The notes under the pieces are model-generated. The model had not been told where the DNA came from, did no database searches, and saw only the letters and a program-made list of their open reading frames with translations. Shown here piece by piece: positions 25,875 to 34,762 of a DNA stretch of 48,814 nt. Position 1 is the stretch's first letter. Each line of letters starts with the position of its first letter. Location of the stretch: NCBI GenBank assembly GCA_902542975.1, contig CACBWM010000009.1:1-48814 (forward strand), written 5' to 3'. The stretch comes from an uncultured Pelagibacteraceae bacterium. Its GTDB lineage: Bacteria; Pseudomonadota; Alphaproteobacteria; Pelagibacterales; Pelagibacteraceae. Position numbers and translations under genes: made by a program.

Positions 25875-27292
25875 TATTTAAAATAATCTTTTATTCGATC
25901 TATATTGTTATTAAAAATTTTAACTTCATACTTGGTGTTAAGTGATGCATCATAAGAACTATAAATATCATCGATCAAATTGATATTTGTTTTAGCTAAA
26001 TATTCTTGAATATTTTCATTCGTGCTTTTTAAATTCTCATAAGTTATCTGATTAATCTTTGCTAAAAATATATTATTAGATTTGTTAGAAACCATAACAA
26101 AACTATTTTTTGGTAATTCATAAATAAGCTTTAAAGATGTTTCATCAAATAAACTATCATCATTAATTGAATTAATTACTCCTGAATTTATATTTTCTTT
26201 ATTTTTTACTAGATTTTCAAATTCAGAGTCATTGAAATCTTTATTTTGAATTTTTTCAAATAAATTTTTATTAAGATCAAATTTTTTCTTTAATAAAATT
26301 CTATTTTTAACTTTATCTCTGAAGGATGTATCATTTTTATTTGGCAGTAAATTATTTATTTTTGTAATTTGATATAGCAAAAAGTAATTGTCTTTATCTT
26401 TTAAAACTATTTCTTTTTTATCTTTATTTTTGTAAATTTCTTCAAATACATCATCCTCATTTACAAACTTAAAATTGTTCCTTTTTTGTAATTTTATTTC
26501 ATTTTTTCTAGCGATATCTTCTAAAGAAACATCATTTAATATATCATTTTCGATTTCATCAATTTTTTTGTAAAAATCTTCATTAAATTCATTGATTTCA
26601 ATTAAATTTGAGGGTTCAACTTTAGCATAACTGAAATCAATGTATGCTTCTTTTAGGTTTTCTTCATTTTCGATTATATAATTATTAATTTCAACTTCTG
26701 AAATATTTTTATCGTAAGCATATTCAAGATCATAGTATTGAATATTTATTTTTTTATTTTCATTTATGTAAATCTTATTTTGTAAGTAATATGGTGATTT
26801 AATGCCACCACCAATATAATCAAATAGTCTTTTTCTTAACTGAGAATTTTTTAGTCTATTTTCAAATTCAGCTGCGATAATATTATTCTCCAAAAGAAAT
26901 TTTTCATACTTTAATCTTGAAAAATTTTTGTCATCATCAAGAAAATTTATGTCGTTTTGTAAATTTAATTTTAGTGATCTATCTGAAACTTTTACATTTA
27001 AATCTTTATACTCCATTGACATTAAATCTTTTGATATAAGGTCACTCAAAATTCTCTCTAAGATGTTGTTATCTAAATTTTCTTTTATATAATCAGGATT
27101 AATTCTTGATCGGTTTATATGATCAATGAAGTCTTTCGTTGAAATTGAATTATTATTTATCTTAGCAATATTATTTGTATTCCCGCCACTAAAGACACTT
27201 CCCATTCCCCAAAAAACAAAAGGAACAATTATTATAGCCACGAGGACACCTGCAAATTTACTATTTGTAAAACCTCTTAATTTTCCCAACAT
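25874..27292 (-). CDS. ppiD: PpiD/SurA-N-like periplasmic folding protein, no visible parvulin domain
   Basis: A 472-residue protein with one N-terminal membrane anchor at about residues 13-33 (FAGVLVAIIIVPFVFWGMGSV), then a SurA-N/PpiD-like chaperone region (about 40-165: IAKINNNSISTKDFIDHINRS, ERILSDLISKDLMSMEYKDL). PpiD is an inner-membrane periplasmic chaperone near SecYEG. Family members are usually about 600 residues or more, with a parvulin peptidyl-prolyl isomerase domain. Here that section is thinned and no parvulin motif is recognisable between residues 210 and 340. Position upstream of trpE and divergent from tpiA is the standard place for alphaproteobacterial ppiD, which supports the identity. 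Confidence 0.82.
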   Translation of the reverse strand: MLGKLRGFTNSKFAGVLVAIIIVPFVFWGMGSVFSGGNTNNIAKINNNSISTKDFIDHINRSRINPDYIKENLDNNILERILSDLISKDLMSMEYKDLNVKVSDRSLKLNLQNDINFLDDDKNFSRLKYEKFLLENNIIAAEFENRLKNSQLRKRLFDYIGGGIKSPYYLQNKIYINENKKINIQYYDLEYAYDKNISEVEINNYIIENEENLKEAYIDFSYAKVEPSNLIEINEFNEDFYKKIDEIENDILNDVSLEDIARKNEIKLQKRNNFKFVNEDDVFEEIYKNKDKKEIVLKDKDNYFLLYQITKINNLLPNKNDTSFRDKVKNRILLKKKFDLNKNLFEKIQNKDFNDSEFENLVKNKENINSGVINSINDDSLFDETSLKLIYELPKNSFVMVSNKSNNIFLAKINQITYENLKSTNENIQEYLAKTNINLIDDIYSSYDASLNTKYEVKIFNNNIDRIKDYFK

Positions 27293-27349
27293 GAGTAATT
27301 CTTTATATATTGATTATAAAAAACAAACCTATAAATTAAATTATCTAAG

Positions 27350-28099
27350 ATGACAAATAATAATATGATCTTTATAGCTAATTGGAAGATGAATGGAGAA
27401 AAAAGTCATATCTCTGGCATTAATAAAACCATAAAATTTTTAAAACAATCAAAAAATAAAAAAAATCAAATAATTTACTGCCCACCATTTACCCTGATTT
27501 CATCGGTTAAAAATAAAGTAAAAAACACTAAAATTAAAGTAGGTGCTCAGAACCTTTCTCAATTAAATGATTATGGAGCATTTACAGGATCTGTAAACTC
27601 TAAATTAATTAAATCAGCAGGAGGTGACTATGTTATTATTGGTCATTCTGAAATTAGAAATCAGGAAAATGATATAATAATAAATAAAAAAATTCACTCA
27701 GCACTAAAAGAAAAATTAAAAGTAATTCTTTGCATTGGAGAAACATATAAAGAAAAAAAAAATAATAAAACTTTCTCAGTTCTTAAAAGACAAATAACAA
27801 TTGGATTAAAGAATATAAAAAAAATTAATAATATAATTTTTGCATATGAACCTAGATGGGCAATCGGAACTGGAAAAATACCAAAATCATCTGAATTGAG
27901 AAAAAACTTTAAAGACATAAATAATATAATTAATAAATTAAAAAAAAATCAAAAATATAAAATTATCTATGGCGGATCTGTTAACTCAAAAAATGTATTA
28001 GAGTTAAAAAAAATTAATGATTTAAAAGGATTTTTAATAGGAAGCGCTTCTTTGAGAGCAAAAAATTTTATTGATATAATTAAAAAATCAACTAATTAA
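27350..28099 (+). CDS. tpiA: Triose-phosphate isomerase
   Basis: Interconverts dihydroxyacetone phosphate and glyceraldehyde 3-phosphate, 249 residues. Catalytic residues: Lys13 in FIANWKMNG, His in VIIGHSEIRN and Glu in FAYEPRWAIGTGK. The phosphate loop is IIYGGSVN plus FLIGSAS. The usual GHSERR is GHSEIR and the usual EPVW is EPRW, conservative changes outside the catalytic atoms. An ATG at 27365 (MIFIANWK) is an alternative start. The 57-base gap to the divergent ppiD-like gene must hold both promoters. Confidence 0.96.
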   Translation: MTNNNMIFIANWKMNGEKSHISGINKTIKFLKQSKNKKNQIIYCPPFTLISSVKNKVKNTKIKVGAQNLSQLNDYGAFTGSVNSKLIKSAGGDYVIIGHSEIRNQENDIIINKKIHSALKEKLKVILCIGETYKEKKNNKTFSVLKRQITIGLKNIKKINNIIFAYEPRWAIGTGKIPKSSELRKNFKDINNIINKLKKNQKYKIIYGGSVNSKNVLELKKINDLKGFLIGSASLRAKNFIDIIKKSTN

Positions 28100-28104
28100 A
28101 CCTC

Positions 28105-28404
28105 GTGGAAAATATACTTTTAATAATTAATATAATCCTTGCAGCTATTCTAGTTGTCTTAGTTTTATTTCAAAAATCTGAGGGTGGTGCATTGGGTATT
28201 GGAGTGTCCCAAGATAACTTTATGCTTTCTAGATCAGCAGGAAATTTTTTAACCAAAGCTACAGCAATAATTGCTACTTTATTTATAATATGTAGTTTGT
28301 GTTTAACGATTCTTTCAAGAGGTGAATTAATTCCAACAACATCAGTTTTAGATAAAATTGAGGAAACTGATGATGCTCCAAAGGTTCCAGATAGTAATAA
28401 TTAA
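28105..28404 (+). CDS. secG: Preprotein translocase subunit SecG
   Basis: Small SecYEG partner, 99 residues. Two membrane segments (about 3-21 and 52-70) flank the conserved cytoplasmic loop FQKSEGGALGIG...FMLSRSAGNFLTKATA. The start is GTG at 28105, five bases after the tpiA stop. The C-terminal tail is acidic and low in complexity, ending after DDAPKVPDSNN. The order tpiA-secG-pyrG is standard for alphaproteobacteria. Confidence 0.93.
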   Translation: MENILLIINIILAAILVVLVLFQKSEGGALGIGVSQDNFMLSRSAGNFLTKATAIIATLFIICSLCLTILSRGELIPTTSVLDKIEETDDAPKVPDSNN

Positions 28405-28444
28405 TACTTTGAATTTTTAAGTTTTAGGTCTATAAGATACTTCC

Positions 28445-30067
28445 ATGGCGCGATATATCTTTGTCACTGGCGGCGTGGTATCATCTCTTGGAAAAGGATT
28501 ATCATCAGCATCACTTGCATATTTATTAAAATCACAAGGTTATAAAGTTAGGATACGTAAAATGGATCCATATTTAAATGTTGATCCAGGAACAATGAGT
28601 CCTTTTCAGCATGGAGAAGTATTTGTTACCGATGATGGTGCAGAAACAGATTTAGATTTAGGACATTATGAAAGATTTACAAATATTTCATCTAAACAAT
28701 CAGATAATATTACTACAGGTAAAATTTATAGCGATGTAATCAAAAAAGAGAGACAAGGGGGCTATCTTGGTAAGACAGTTCAAGTCATACCACACATAAC
28801 AGATAGAATTAAAAAATTTATTAGCAAAGACATTAGTAACGAAGATTTTGTAATTTGTGAAATTGGAGGGACTGTTGGTGATATAGAAAGTTTACCATTT
28901 TTAGAAGCTATAAGACAGTTTTCAAACGATCATGGAAGGTCTAGAACATTATTTGTTCACTTAACATTAGTTCCTTATATGAAATCTTCTGATGAGATAA
29001 AAACCAAACCTACACAACATAGTGTTAAAGAATTAAGAAGTATAGGTATACAGCCGGATATTGTTATATGTAGATCAGAGCAGCATATACCTTTAGAGCA
29101 AAGAAAAAAAATATCTTTATTTTGTAATGTTGATATTGAAAACGTTATCGAGACTGTAGATGTTAGAACAATTTATGAGGCTCCAATTAGTTTTTATAAC
29201 CAAAAATTAGATAAACAAGTTTTAAAATATTTTAAAATAAAATCAAAAAAGGAACCCAATTTAAATCCTTGGAAAAAAATTACTTCTACAGTTCTAAAAA
29301 ATAATAAAGTAATCAACATTGGAATAATAGGTAAATATGTAAACTTAAAAGATGCATATAAATCTTTAGATGAAGCATTAACACACGGTGGTATAGCAAA
29401 TAATGTAAAAATTAATTTAGTAAGAATTGAATCTGATAAACTAAAAAAAAATGAAATAAGCAAAAAACTTAGAAGTGTTTCTGGAATATTAATACCAGGT
29501 GGATTTGGTAAAAGAGGAACAGAAGGGAAGATTGCAGCAATTAAATATGCAAGAGAAAAAAAAATACCCTTTTTTGGTATTTGTTTTGGAATGCAAATGG
29601 CAATCATCGAATTTGCCAGAAACAAATTAAATATAAAAAAGGCAGGTTCTACAGAGCTTGATAAAAAATGTTATCCTGTTATTGGATTAATCCATGAATG
29701 GAACAAAAATGGAAAAGTTTTTAAGGGAACAGAAAAAAACTTAGGTGGGACAATGAGATTGGGACTTTATACAGCTAAATTAAGAAATAATTCTGCCATA
29801 AAAAAGATCTATAATTCAAATGAAATAAAAGAAAGACATAGACATAGATATGAAGTTAATAATAACCAAAAATCAAAATTTGAAAAAAAAGGATTAATAT
29901 TTTCGGGAATGTCTCCAGATAATAAATTGCCTGAAATAATTGAATTAAAAAATCATCCCTGGTTTATTGGTGTTCAATTTCATCCAGAGTTTAAATCAAG
30001 ACCATTATCACCACATCCATTATTTAAATCATTTATAAAAGCTTCAAAAAATTATTATGGAAAATAG
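28445..30067 (+). CDS. pyrG: CTP synthase
   Basis: Makes CTP from UTP using glutamine, 540 residues. The synthetase domain opens YIFVTGGVVSSLGKGLSSAS and contains MDPYLNVDPGTMSPFQHGEV and CEIGGTVGDIESLPFLEA. The glutamine amidotransferase domain begins near residue 290 (IGIIGKYVNLKDAY), with nucleophile Cys380 in FFGICFGMQMA and the His-Glu pair in GVQFHPEFKSRP. It is preceded by a 40-base gap in which I see no clear structure. It overlaps kdsA by 11 bases. Confidence 0.97.
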   Translation: MARYIFVTGGVVSSLGKGLSSASLAYLLKSQGYKVRIRKMDPYLNVDPGTMSPFQHGEVFVTDDGAETDLDLGHYERFTNISSKQSDNITTGKIYSDVIKKERQGGYLGKTVQVIPHITDRIKKFISKDISNEDFVICEIGGTVGDIESLPFLEAIRQFSNDHGRSRTLFVHLTLVPYMKSSDEIKTKPTQHSVKELRSIGIQPDIVICRSEQHIPLEQRKKISLFCNVDIENVIETVDVRTIYEAPISFYNQKLDKQVLKYFKIKSKKEPNLNPWKKITSTVLKNNKVINIGIIGKYVNLKDAYKSLDEALTHGGIANNVKINLVRIESDKLKKNEISKKLRSVSGILIPGGFGKRGTEGKIAAIKYAREKKIPFFGICFGMQMAIIEFARNKLNIKKAGSTELDKKCYPVIGLIHEWNKNGKVFKGTEKNLGGTMRLGLYTAKLRNNSAIKKIYNSNEIKERHRHRYEVNNNQKSKFEKKGLIFSGMSPDNKLPEIIELKNHPWFIGVQFHPEFKSRPLSPHPLFKSFIKASKNYYGK

Positions 30068-30890
30068 AATTGTTAAGTGTCAAGATTTAGATATTTCTAA
30101 CTCAAATAAAATATGTTTAATAGCAGGACCTTGCCAACTAGAAACTGAGCAACATGCTTTAGATATGGCAGGGGAAATTAAAAATATTACTGACAAATAT
30201 AATATTGGATTTATATACAAAACATCATTTGATAAAGCTAATAGAACAAGTCTTAAAGGTAAAAGAGGGGTTGGATTAGAAAAATCCTTACCAGTTTTTG
30301 ACAAAATAAAAAATCAAATAAAAGTTCCTGTCCTTACCGATATTCACAATGAAGACCAATGTTCAATTGTTGCACCGCATGTAGACATTTTACAAATTCC
30401 AGCATTCTTATGCCGACAAACAGATTTATTAGTTGCTGCCGCAAAAACAAAAAAAATTATTAATGTGAAAAAGGGTCAGTTTTTAGCTCCATGGGATATT
30501 GTAAATGTAACAAAAAAAATATCTGACTCTGGAAATAATAATATTCTTGTAACAGAGCGAGGGGCTAGTTTTGGATATAACACTTTAGTAACAGATATGA
30601 GGTCAATACCCATTATGGCAAAAAATGGTTATCCAATAGTTTTTGATGCCACTCATTCGGTTCAGCAACCAGGTGGCAAAGGTGATAAAAGCGGTGGACA
30701 AAGAGAATTTGTTCAATATTTATCTAGAGCAGCTGTTGCAGTGGGTGTTGCTGCAATTTTCATAGAAACACATCAGGATCCTGATAATGCTCCATCTGAT
30801 GGGCCAAATATGGTTCCACTTAATCAATTAGATAATCTTATTAATCAGATAGTAGCAATAGATAATCTAATAAAAAAAAATAATGTCTAA
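30057..30890 (+). CDS. kdsA: 3-deoxy-8-phosphooctulonate synthase (Kdo-8-P synthase)
   Basis: Condenses PEP with arabinose 5-phosphate to Kdo 8-phosphate for the LPS core, 277 residues. LIAGPCQLETEQHALDMA, YKTSFDKANRTSLKGKRGVG, VLTDIHNEDQC and VFDATHSVQQPGGKGDKSGGQRE are the class motifs. Its presence, with the lpx genes in this window, implies Kdo-containing LPS. The placement between pyrG and eno is common in alphaproteobacteria, and it supplies nothing to those pathways except sharing PEP with enolase. It overlaps eno by 8 bases. Confidence 0.96.
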   Translation: MENRIVKCQDLDISNSNKICLIAGPCQLETEQHALDMAGEIKNITDKYNIGFIYKTSFDKANRTSLKGKRGVGLEKSLPVFDKIKNQIKVPVLTDIHNEDQCSIVAPHVDILQIPAFLCRQTDLLVAAAKTKKIINVKKGQFLAPWDIVNVTKKISDSGNNNILVTERGASFGYNTLVTDMRSIPIMAKNGYPIVFDATHSVQQPGGKGDKSGGQREFVQYLSRAAVAVGVAAIFIETHQDPDNAPSDGPNMVPLNQLDNLINQIVAIDNLIKKNNV

Positions 30891-32142
30891 AATTTCTAAA
30901 GTTATTGCAAGACAAGTTTTTGATAGTAGAGGAAATCCTACCATAGAATCAGAAGTATTTGTAAAAGATATTAGTGCCTCAGCGATTTGTCCTTCAGGAG
31001 CATCAACTGGAACTTACGAAGCTTTTGAAAAAAGAGATATTAATAATAAAAAATATCTTGGAAAAAGTGTTTTAAAACCTGTTGAATTTATAAATAAGGT
31101 AATATCAAATAAGTTAAAAAACTTTGATGTTCATCAACAAGAAAAAATAGATAATTTGTTAATAAGGCTTGATGGTACAAAACAAAAAAAGAGAATTGGA
31201 GCCAATGCAATTCTTTCTGTTTCAATTGCTGTCAAAAAATTATCGTCTAAAATTAGAAAAATTCCAATTTATAAAAATTTATTAATAAATAAAAATTTTA
31301 AATTACCTTTTCCCTTAATGAATATAATTAATGGAGGTGCACACGCAAATAATGGCCTCAGAATTCAAGAATTTATGATAAGACCAGATAAAGCTAAATC
31401 TTTTTCTGAAGGTGTTAGAATATGCTTTATTGTTATTAATAAATTAAGACATTTAATTAAGAATATGGGTCATTCCACTTCTGTAGGAGATGAAGGTGGG
31501 TTTGCTCCAATGATAAATGATAATGAAAGCGCCCTTAAACTTATTGTAAAAGCTATAAATTTATCAGGTTTTAAAAATGGAAAAGACGTAGTTATATGTT
31601 TGGATGTTGCAGCAAATGAATTGCTTAAAAATAAAAAATATTCAATTCACTCCAAAAGATACACTAGTGTAGATGAATCTATAGAAAATTATATTAGACT
31701 TGTGCAAAAATATAAAATTATGTCTATAGAAGACCCATTTGGAGAAAATGATTGGTCTGCTTGGACAAAACTTTTGAATAAAACAAAAAATAACATTCAA
31801 ATTGTCGGTGATGACCTATTTGTTACAAACTTGGAACGATTAAAAATTGGTTTTCTAAATGTTTCAGCTAATTCAATATTAATTAAATTAAATCAAATTG
31901 GCACTGTCACAGAAACACTTGAGGTTATAAAATTTGCAAAATTAATTGGTTATAATACCATAATTTCACATAGATCTGGTGATAGTGAAGATACATTTAT
32001 TGCAGATTTTGCCGTAGGAACTGACTCTAATCAGATTAAAACTGGATCATTAGCTAGATCAGAGAGAGTTTCAAAATACAATCAATTATTAAGAATTGAA
32101 AAGGAACTTGGAAAAAAGTCTAAAATGCATAGAATCTTTTAA
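30883..32142 (+). CDS. eno: Enolase
   Basis: 2-Phosphoglycerate dehydratase of glycolysis and gluconeogenesis, 419 residues. Motifs: ARQVFDSRGNPTIE, CPSGASTGTYEAFEKRD, INGGAHANNGLRIQEFMI, VGDEGGFAP with the catalytic Glu, MSIEDPFGENDW, GDDLFVTN, SILIKLNQIGT with the catalytic Lys, and ISHRSGDSEDTFIADFAV followed by IKTGSLARSERVSKYN. In the metal site the usual AASE is AANE. Otherwise the catalytic set is complete. The stop overlaps the ftsB ATG by one base. Confidence 0.97.
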   Translation: MSKISKVIARQVFDSRGNPTIESEVFVKDISASAICPSGASTGTYEAFEKRDINNKKYLGKSVLKPVEFINKVISNKLKNFDVHQQEKIDNLLIRLDGTKQKKRIGANAILSVSIAVKKLSSKIRKIPIYKNLLINKNFKLPFPLMNIINGGAHANNGLRIQEFMIRPDKAKSFSEGVRICFIVINKLRHLIKNMGHSTSVGDEGGFAPMINDNESALKLIVKAINLSGFKNGKDVVICLDVAANELLKNKKYSIHSKRYTSVDESIENYIRLVQKYKIMSIEDPFGENDWSAWTKLLNKTKNNIQIVGDDLFVTNLERLKIGFLNVSANSILIKLNQIGTVTETLEVIKFAKLIGYNTIISHRSGDSEDTFIADFAVGTDSNQIKTGSLARSERVSKYNQLLRIEKELGKKSKMHRIF

Positions 32143-32447
32143 TGTTTGATAAAATAAAAAAAAATTATTTTATTTTAATTATAACTTTTCTATTTATTTA
32201 CTTTTTCTTTAATTTATTAGGTGGGGATAGAGGTTTAATCTCTTATTTTAAAAAAAAAGAAATCTATGAGAATTTAAAGATAAAAAAAGGAGACTTGAAA
32301 TTGAAAATTCAAGAATTAGAGCACAAAAACTCATTATTAACTGAAAATATTGACATTGATTTTATTGAAATTTTAATACGAGACAAATTTTTATTTGGAA
32401 AAGAAGGAGAGACTACCTATATAATTAAACAATATGGACAAAATTAG
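32142..32447 (+). CDS. ftsB: FtsB/DivIC-family cell-division protein
   Basis: A 101-residue bitopic membrane protein. One membrane segment at about residues 10-27 is followed by a short coiled coil (about 40-70, [21 protein letters not shown]) and a C-terminal stretch with [18 protein letters not shown], the septum-formation-initiator pattern. It would bridge FtsL and FtsQ in the divisome. Directly after eno is its usual alphaproteobacterial place. The 3' end overlaps lipA by 14 bases. Confidence 0.88.
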   Translation: MFDKIKKNYFILIITFLFIYFFFNLLGGDRGLISYFKKKEIYENLKIKKGDLKLKIQELEHKNSLLTENIDIDFIEILIRDKFLFGKEGETTYIIKQYGQN

Positions 32448-33357
32448 ACCAAGACACCCTGAAAAAGTTAAAAATCCAGTTAATCCAATTAAAAAGAAAC
32501 CGGTTTGGATTAGATCTAAACTTTCAGACAGTAAGGAATTTTTTTTAACTAAAACTGTAGTTAATCAGAACAATTTAGTTACTGTTTGCCAAGAGGCAAA
32601 CTGCCCAAATATAACAGAATGTTGGAGTAAACGACATGCAACATTTATGATTATGGGAGATACTTGCACAAGAGCATGTGCATTTTGTGATGTCAAAACT
32701 GGAAAACCAGAAAAATTGGATCAATTTGAACCAATAAAAATAGCAAATGCAGTAAATAAATTAAACTTAAGACATGTTGTTATAACATCAGTTGATAGAG
32801 ATGATTTACCCGATGGGGGATCTGCTCATTTTAAAGAAGTTGTAGAAGTCACTAGAAAAAAAAATCCAAATACTACAATAGAAGTCTTAACACCAGATTT
32901 TCTTAGAAAAGGAGACTCTTATAAAATTATTTTAAGTGCAAATCCTGATGTTTTTAATCATAATATTGAAACTGTACCAAGATTATATGTAAAAGTTAGA
33001 CCTGGTGCTAGATACTTCGCATCATTAGAACTTCTTAAGAATGCAAAATTAAATAATAAAAAAGTATTTACTAAATCTGGTATCATGGTTGGTTTAGGTG
33101 AAGAGAGAGACGAAATAATTCAAGTTATGGATGATTTGAGATCAGCAGATGTTGATTTTTTAACGATTGGACAATACCTTCAACCTACGGCAAAACATCA
33201 TCCTTTAGATAGATATTATCATCCTGATGAATTTAAAGATCTAGAAAAAATAGCAAAGTCAAAAGGTTTTTTATTAGTTTCATCTTCTCCATTAACCAGA
33301 TCTTCATATCATGCTGATGAAGATTTTGCCAAATTAAAACAAAACAGACATAATTAA
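32434..33357 (+). CDS. lipA: Lipoyl synthase
   Basis: Radical SAM enzyme inserting two sulfurs into octanoyl groups on lipoyl-dependent enzymes, 307 residues. The auxiliary cluster cysteines are in [14 protein letters not shown]. The SAM cluster motif is [15 protein letters not shown] (C-x3-C-x2-C). [18 protein letters not shown] and the terminal RSSYHADE, whose Ser ligates the auxiliary cluster, are present. The pdhABC genes often found between ftsB and lipA are missing from this spot, though lipoylated enzymes must exist elsewhere. Confidence 0.97.
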   Translation: MDKIRPRHPEKVKNPVNPIKKKPVWIRSKLSDSKEFFLTKTVVNQNNLVTVCQEANCPNITECWSKRHATFMIMGDTCTRACAFCDVKTGKPEKLDQFEPIKIANAVNKLNLRHVVITSVDRDDLPDGGSAHFKEVVEVTRKKNPNTTIEVLTPDFLRKGDSYKIILSANPDVFNHNIETVPRLYVKVRPGARYFASLELLKNAKLNNKKVFTKSGIMVGLGEERDEIIQVMDDLRSADVDFLTIGQYLQPTAKHHPLDRYYHPDEFKDLEKIAKSKGFLLVSSSPLTRSSYHADEDFAKLKQNRHN

Positions 33358-33361
33358 TTTA

Positions 33362-33799
33362 ATGCCAAAAGCATCTGTAACGCGATTAATAGAACGCGAT
33401 AAAAAAACACTTATTAATTTTGTCTTAGATATTGAAAAGTATCCTGAATTCATTCCCTTTTGTATAAACTCCAAGGTTTATGAAAAAAAAGAAATCGATG
33501 ATACTATAAAAATTATTGCAGATTTAACTATAGGTAAAAAACCTTTTACTGACACTTATAAAAGTGATGTTAGGTATGATAAAAAAAAAGATCACATTCA
33601 TGTGACCAATATCGATGGCCCTTTGAATTATTTAGAAAATAATTGGAAGTTTGTGGAGAAAGATAATTTTACTGAAGTTCATTTTGATGTCGATTTTGAA
33701 ATTAAAAATAAATTTCTTAATATTATAATGTCAAAATCTTTTCAATATGGTCTTAATAAAATCGCTGATGCATTTCAAAGAAGAGCTGAAAGTTTGTAA
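33362..33799 (+). CDS. COQ10/RatA-type START-domain protein
   Basis: A 145-residue single-domain protein of the polyketide-cyclase/START superfamily. Marks are the opening LIERDKKTLINFVLDIEKYPEFIPFC, a central DLTIGKKPFTDTYKSDVRYD, the loop NIDGPLNYLENNWKFVE, and a C-terminal helix IADAFQRRAESL. The family includes mitochondrial COQ10, which binds ubiquinone, and E. coli RatA. In alphaproteobacteria the gene regularly follows lipA, and a role in ubiquinone handling is the common guess. It is followed 7 bases later by the convergent pncC gene. Confidence 0.85.
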   Translation: MPKASVTRLIERDKKTLINFVLDIEKYPEFIPFCINSKVYEKKEIDDTIKIIADLTIGKKPFTDTYKSDVRYDKKKDHIHVTNIDGPLNYLENNWKFVEKDNFTEVHFDVDFEIKNKFLNIIMSKSFQYGLNKIADAFQRRAESL

Positions 33800-33806
33800 T
33801 TTGAAA

Positions 33807-34271
33807 CTAAATAATTTTTGTCAATAAATTAATACATTTTTCAACTGTCTTATTTTTTATTACCGATCTTTTTTTTTTTCCAAATAAATTTTTGATAATA
33901 AAAATTTTATTCCCCTTCTTAATACCAATAAATACAAGACCAACAGGTTTATTTTTTGTACCACCATTAGGACCGGCAATACCAGTAATTGATAGGTAGA
34001 TTTTACTTTTTGATAATTTTGATAAATTTTCTACCATGGATTTACAACATTCTTGGCTAACAGCTCCAAATTGATCAATTACACTTTTTTTAACTTTGAG
34101 AATATTAATTTTAGCGCTATTAGAATATGTAATTAATCCCAATTTAAAATACTTTGATGAACCGCTTAATTTAGTTAATTCACTAGATAATAAACCTCCT
34201 GTGCATGATTCTGCTACTGAAATTGTAATTTTTCTCCTAATTAATTTTTTGTGTAATTTTTCAATTTTCAT
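33807..34271 (-). CDS. pncC: Nicotinamide-nucleotide amidase (CinA C-terminal domain type)
   Basis: A 154-residue stand-alone CinA C-terminal domain, which deamidates NMN to nicotinic acid mononucleotide in pyridine nucleotide salvage. The active-site loop ISVAESCTGGLLSSEL includes Ser22. VSQECCKSMVENL and LSITGIAGPNGGTKNKPVGLVFIGI are the other conserved blocks. The N-terminal molybdopterin-like half of full CinA is not present. The stop of pgpA overlaps its ATG by one base, so the three - strand genes ispDF-pgpA-pncC form one unit. Confidence 0.9.
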   Translation of the reverse strand: MKIEKLHKKLIRRKITISVAESCTGGLLSSELTKLSGSSKYFKLGLITYSNSAKINILKVKKSVIDQFGAVSQECCKSMVENLSKLSKSKIYLSITGIAGPNGGTKNKPVGLVFIGIKKGNKIFIIKNLFGKKKRSVIKNKTVEKCINLLTKII

Positions 34272-34762
34272 TAAAATTTTAAACTAATAATATAAATTAC
34301 TAGCATGGTGTATAATCCTGCCATTATATCATCCATAATTATTCCAAAAAAATTTTTATGATGTTTATCGAAATAACTAACAGGAAATGGTTTTACAATA
34401 TCAAAAAATCTAAAAAGAAAAAAAGAAATAATATAATAAATTTCCACAGGAATATTGATTAGATTTTTCGAAGATAAGTAAACTATAAGTATAACCGGCA
34501 TTGCTTGTCCTAATACTTCATCAATAACAATTTGTCTTGGATCTTTCTTTTCAAATTCAGTTTCAGAATCCATGACAGCATAAAATGAATAAAAAAATAT
34601 AATTGAATATAGAATTAAAATATAATTCAAGTTGTTATAATTAAGTATCTCAAAAAATATGTAAAGTATAACCAATGTACTTAATGATGTTAAGGTTCCA
34701 GGTATAAATGAGATGTATCCATTTCCAAAAAATGTGGAAATTAGTAAATTAATTTTTTTCAT
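34271..34762 (-). CDS. pgpA: Phosphatidylglycerophosphatase A
   Basis: Membrane phosphatase producing phosphatidylglycerol, 163 residues from the ATG at 34762. That start (MKKINLLIS) gives the four-base ATGA overlap with the ispDF stop, typical of coupled genes, so I prefer it to an ATG 15 bases further upstream. Family features are FFGNGYISFIPGTLTSL near the N-terminus, DPRQIVIDEVLGQAMP with the metal-binding acids, FFLFRFFDIVKPFPVSYFDK and GIIMDDIMAGLYT. Three or four membrane segments are visible. Confidence 0.92.
   Translation of the reverse strand: MKKINLLISTFFGNGYISFIPGTLTSLSTLVILYIFFEILNYNNLNYILILYSIIFFYSFYAVMDSETEFEKKDPRQIVIDEVLGQAMPVILIVYLSSKNLINIPVEIYYIISFFLFRFFDIVKPFPVSYFDKHHKNFFGIIMDDIMAGLYTMLVIYIISLKF

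Noticed and set aside
29194..29625. Open frame of 143 codons on the - strand
   Set aside because: It lies wholly inside pyrG, whose frame is strongly conserved, and its hydrophobic product is what antisense reading of this AT-rich gene yields.
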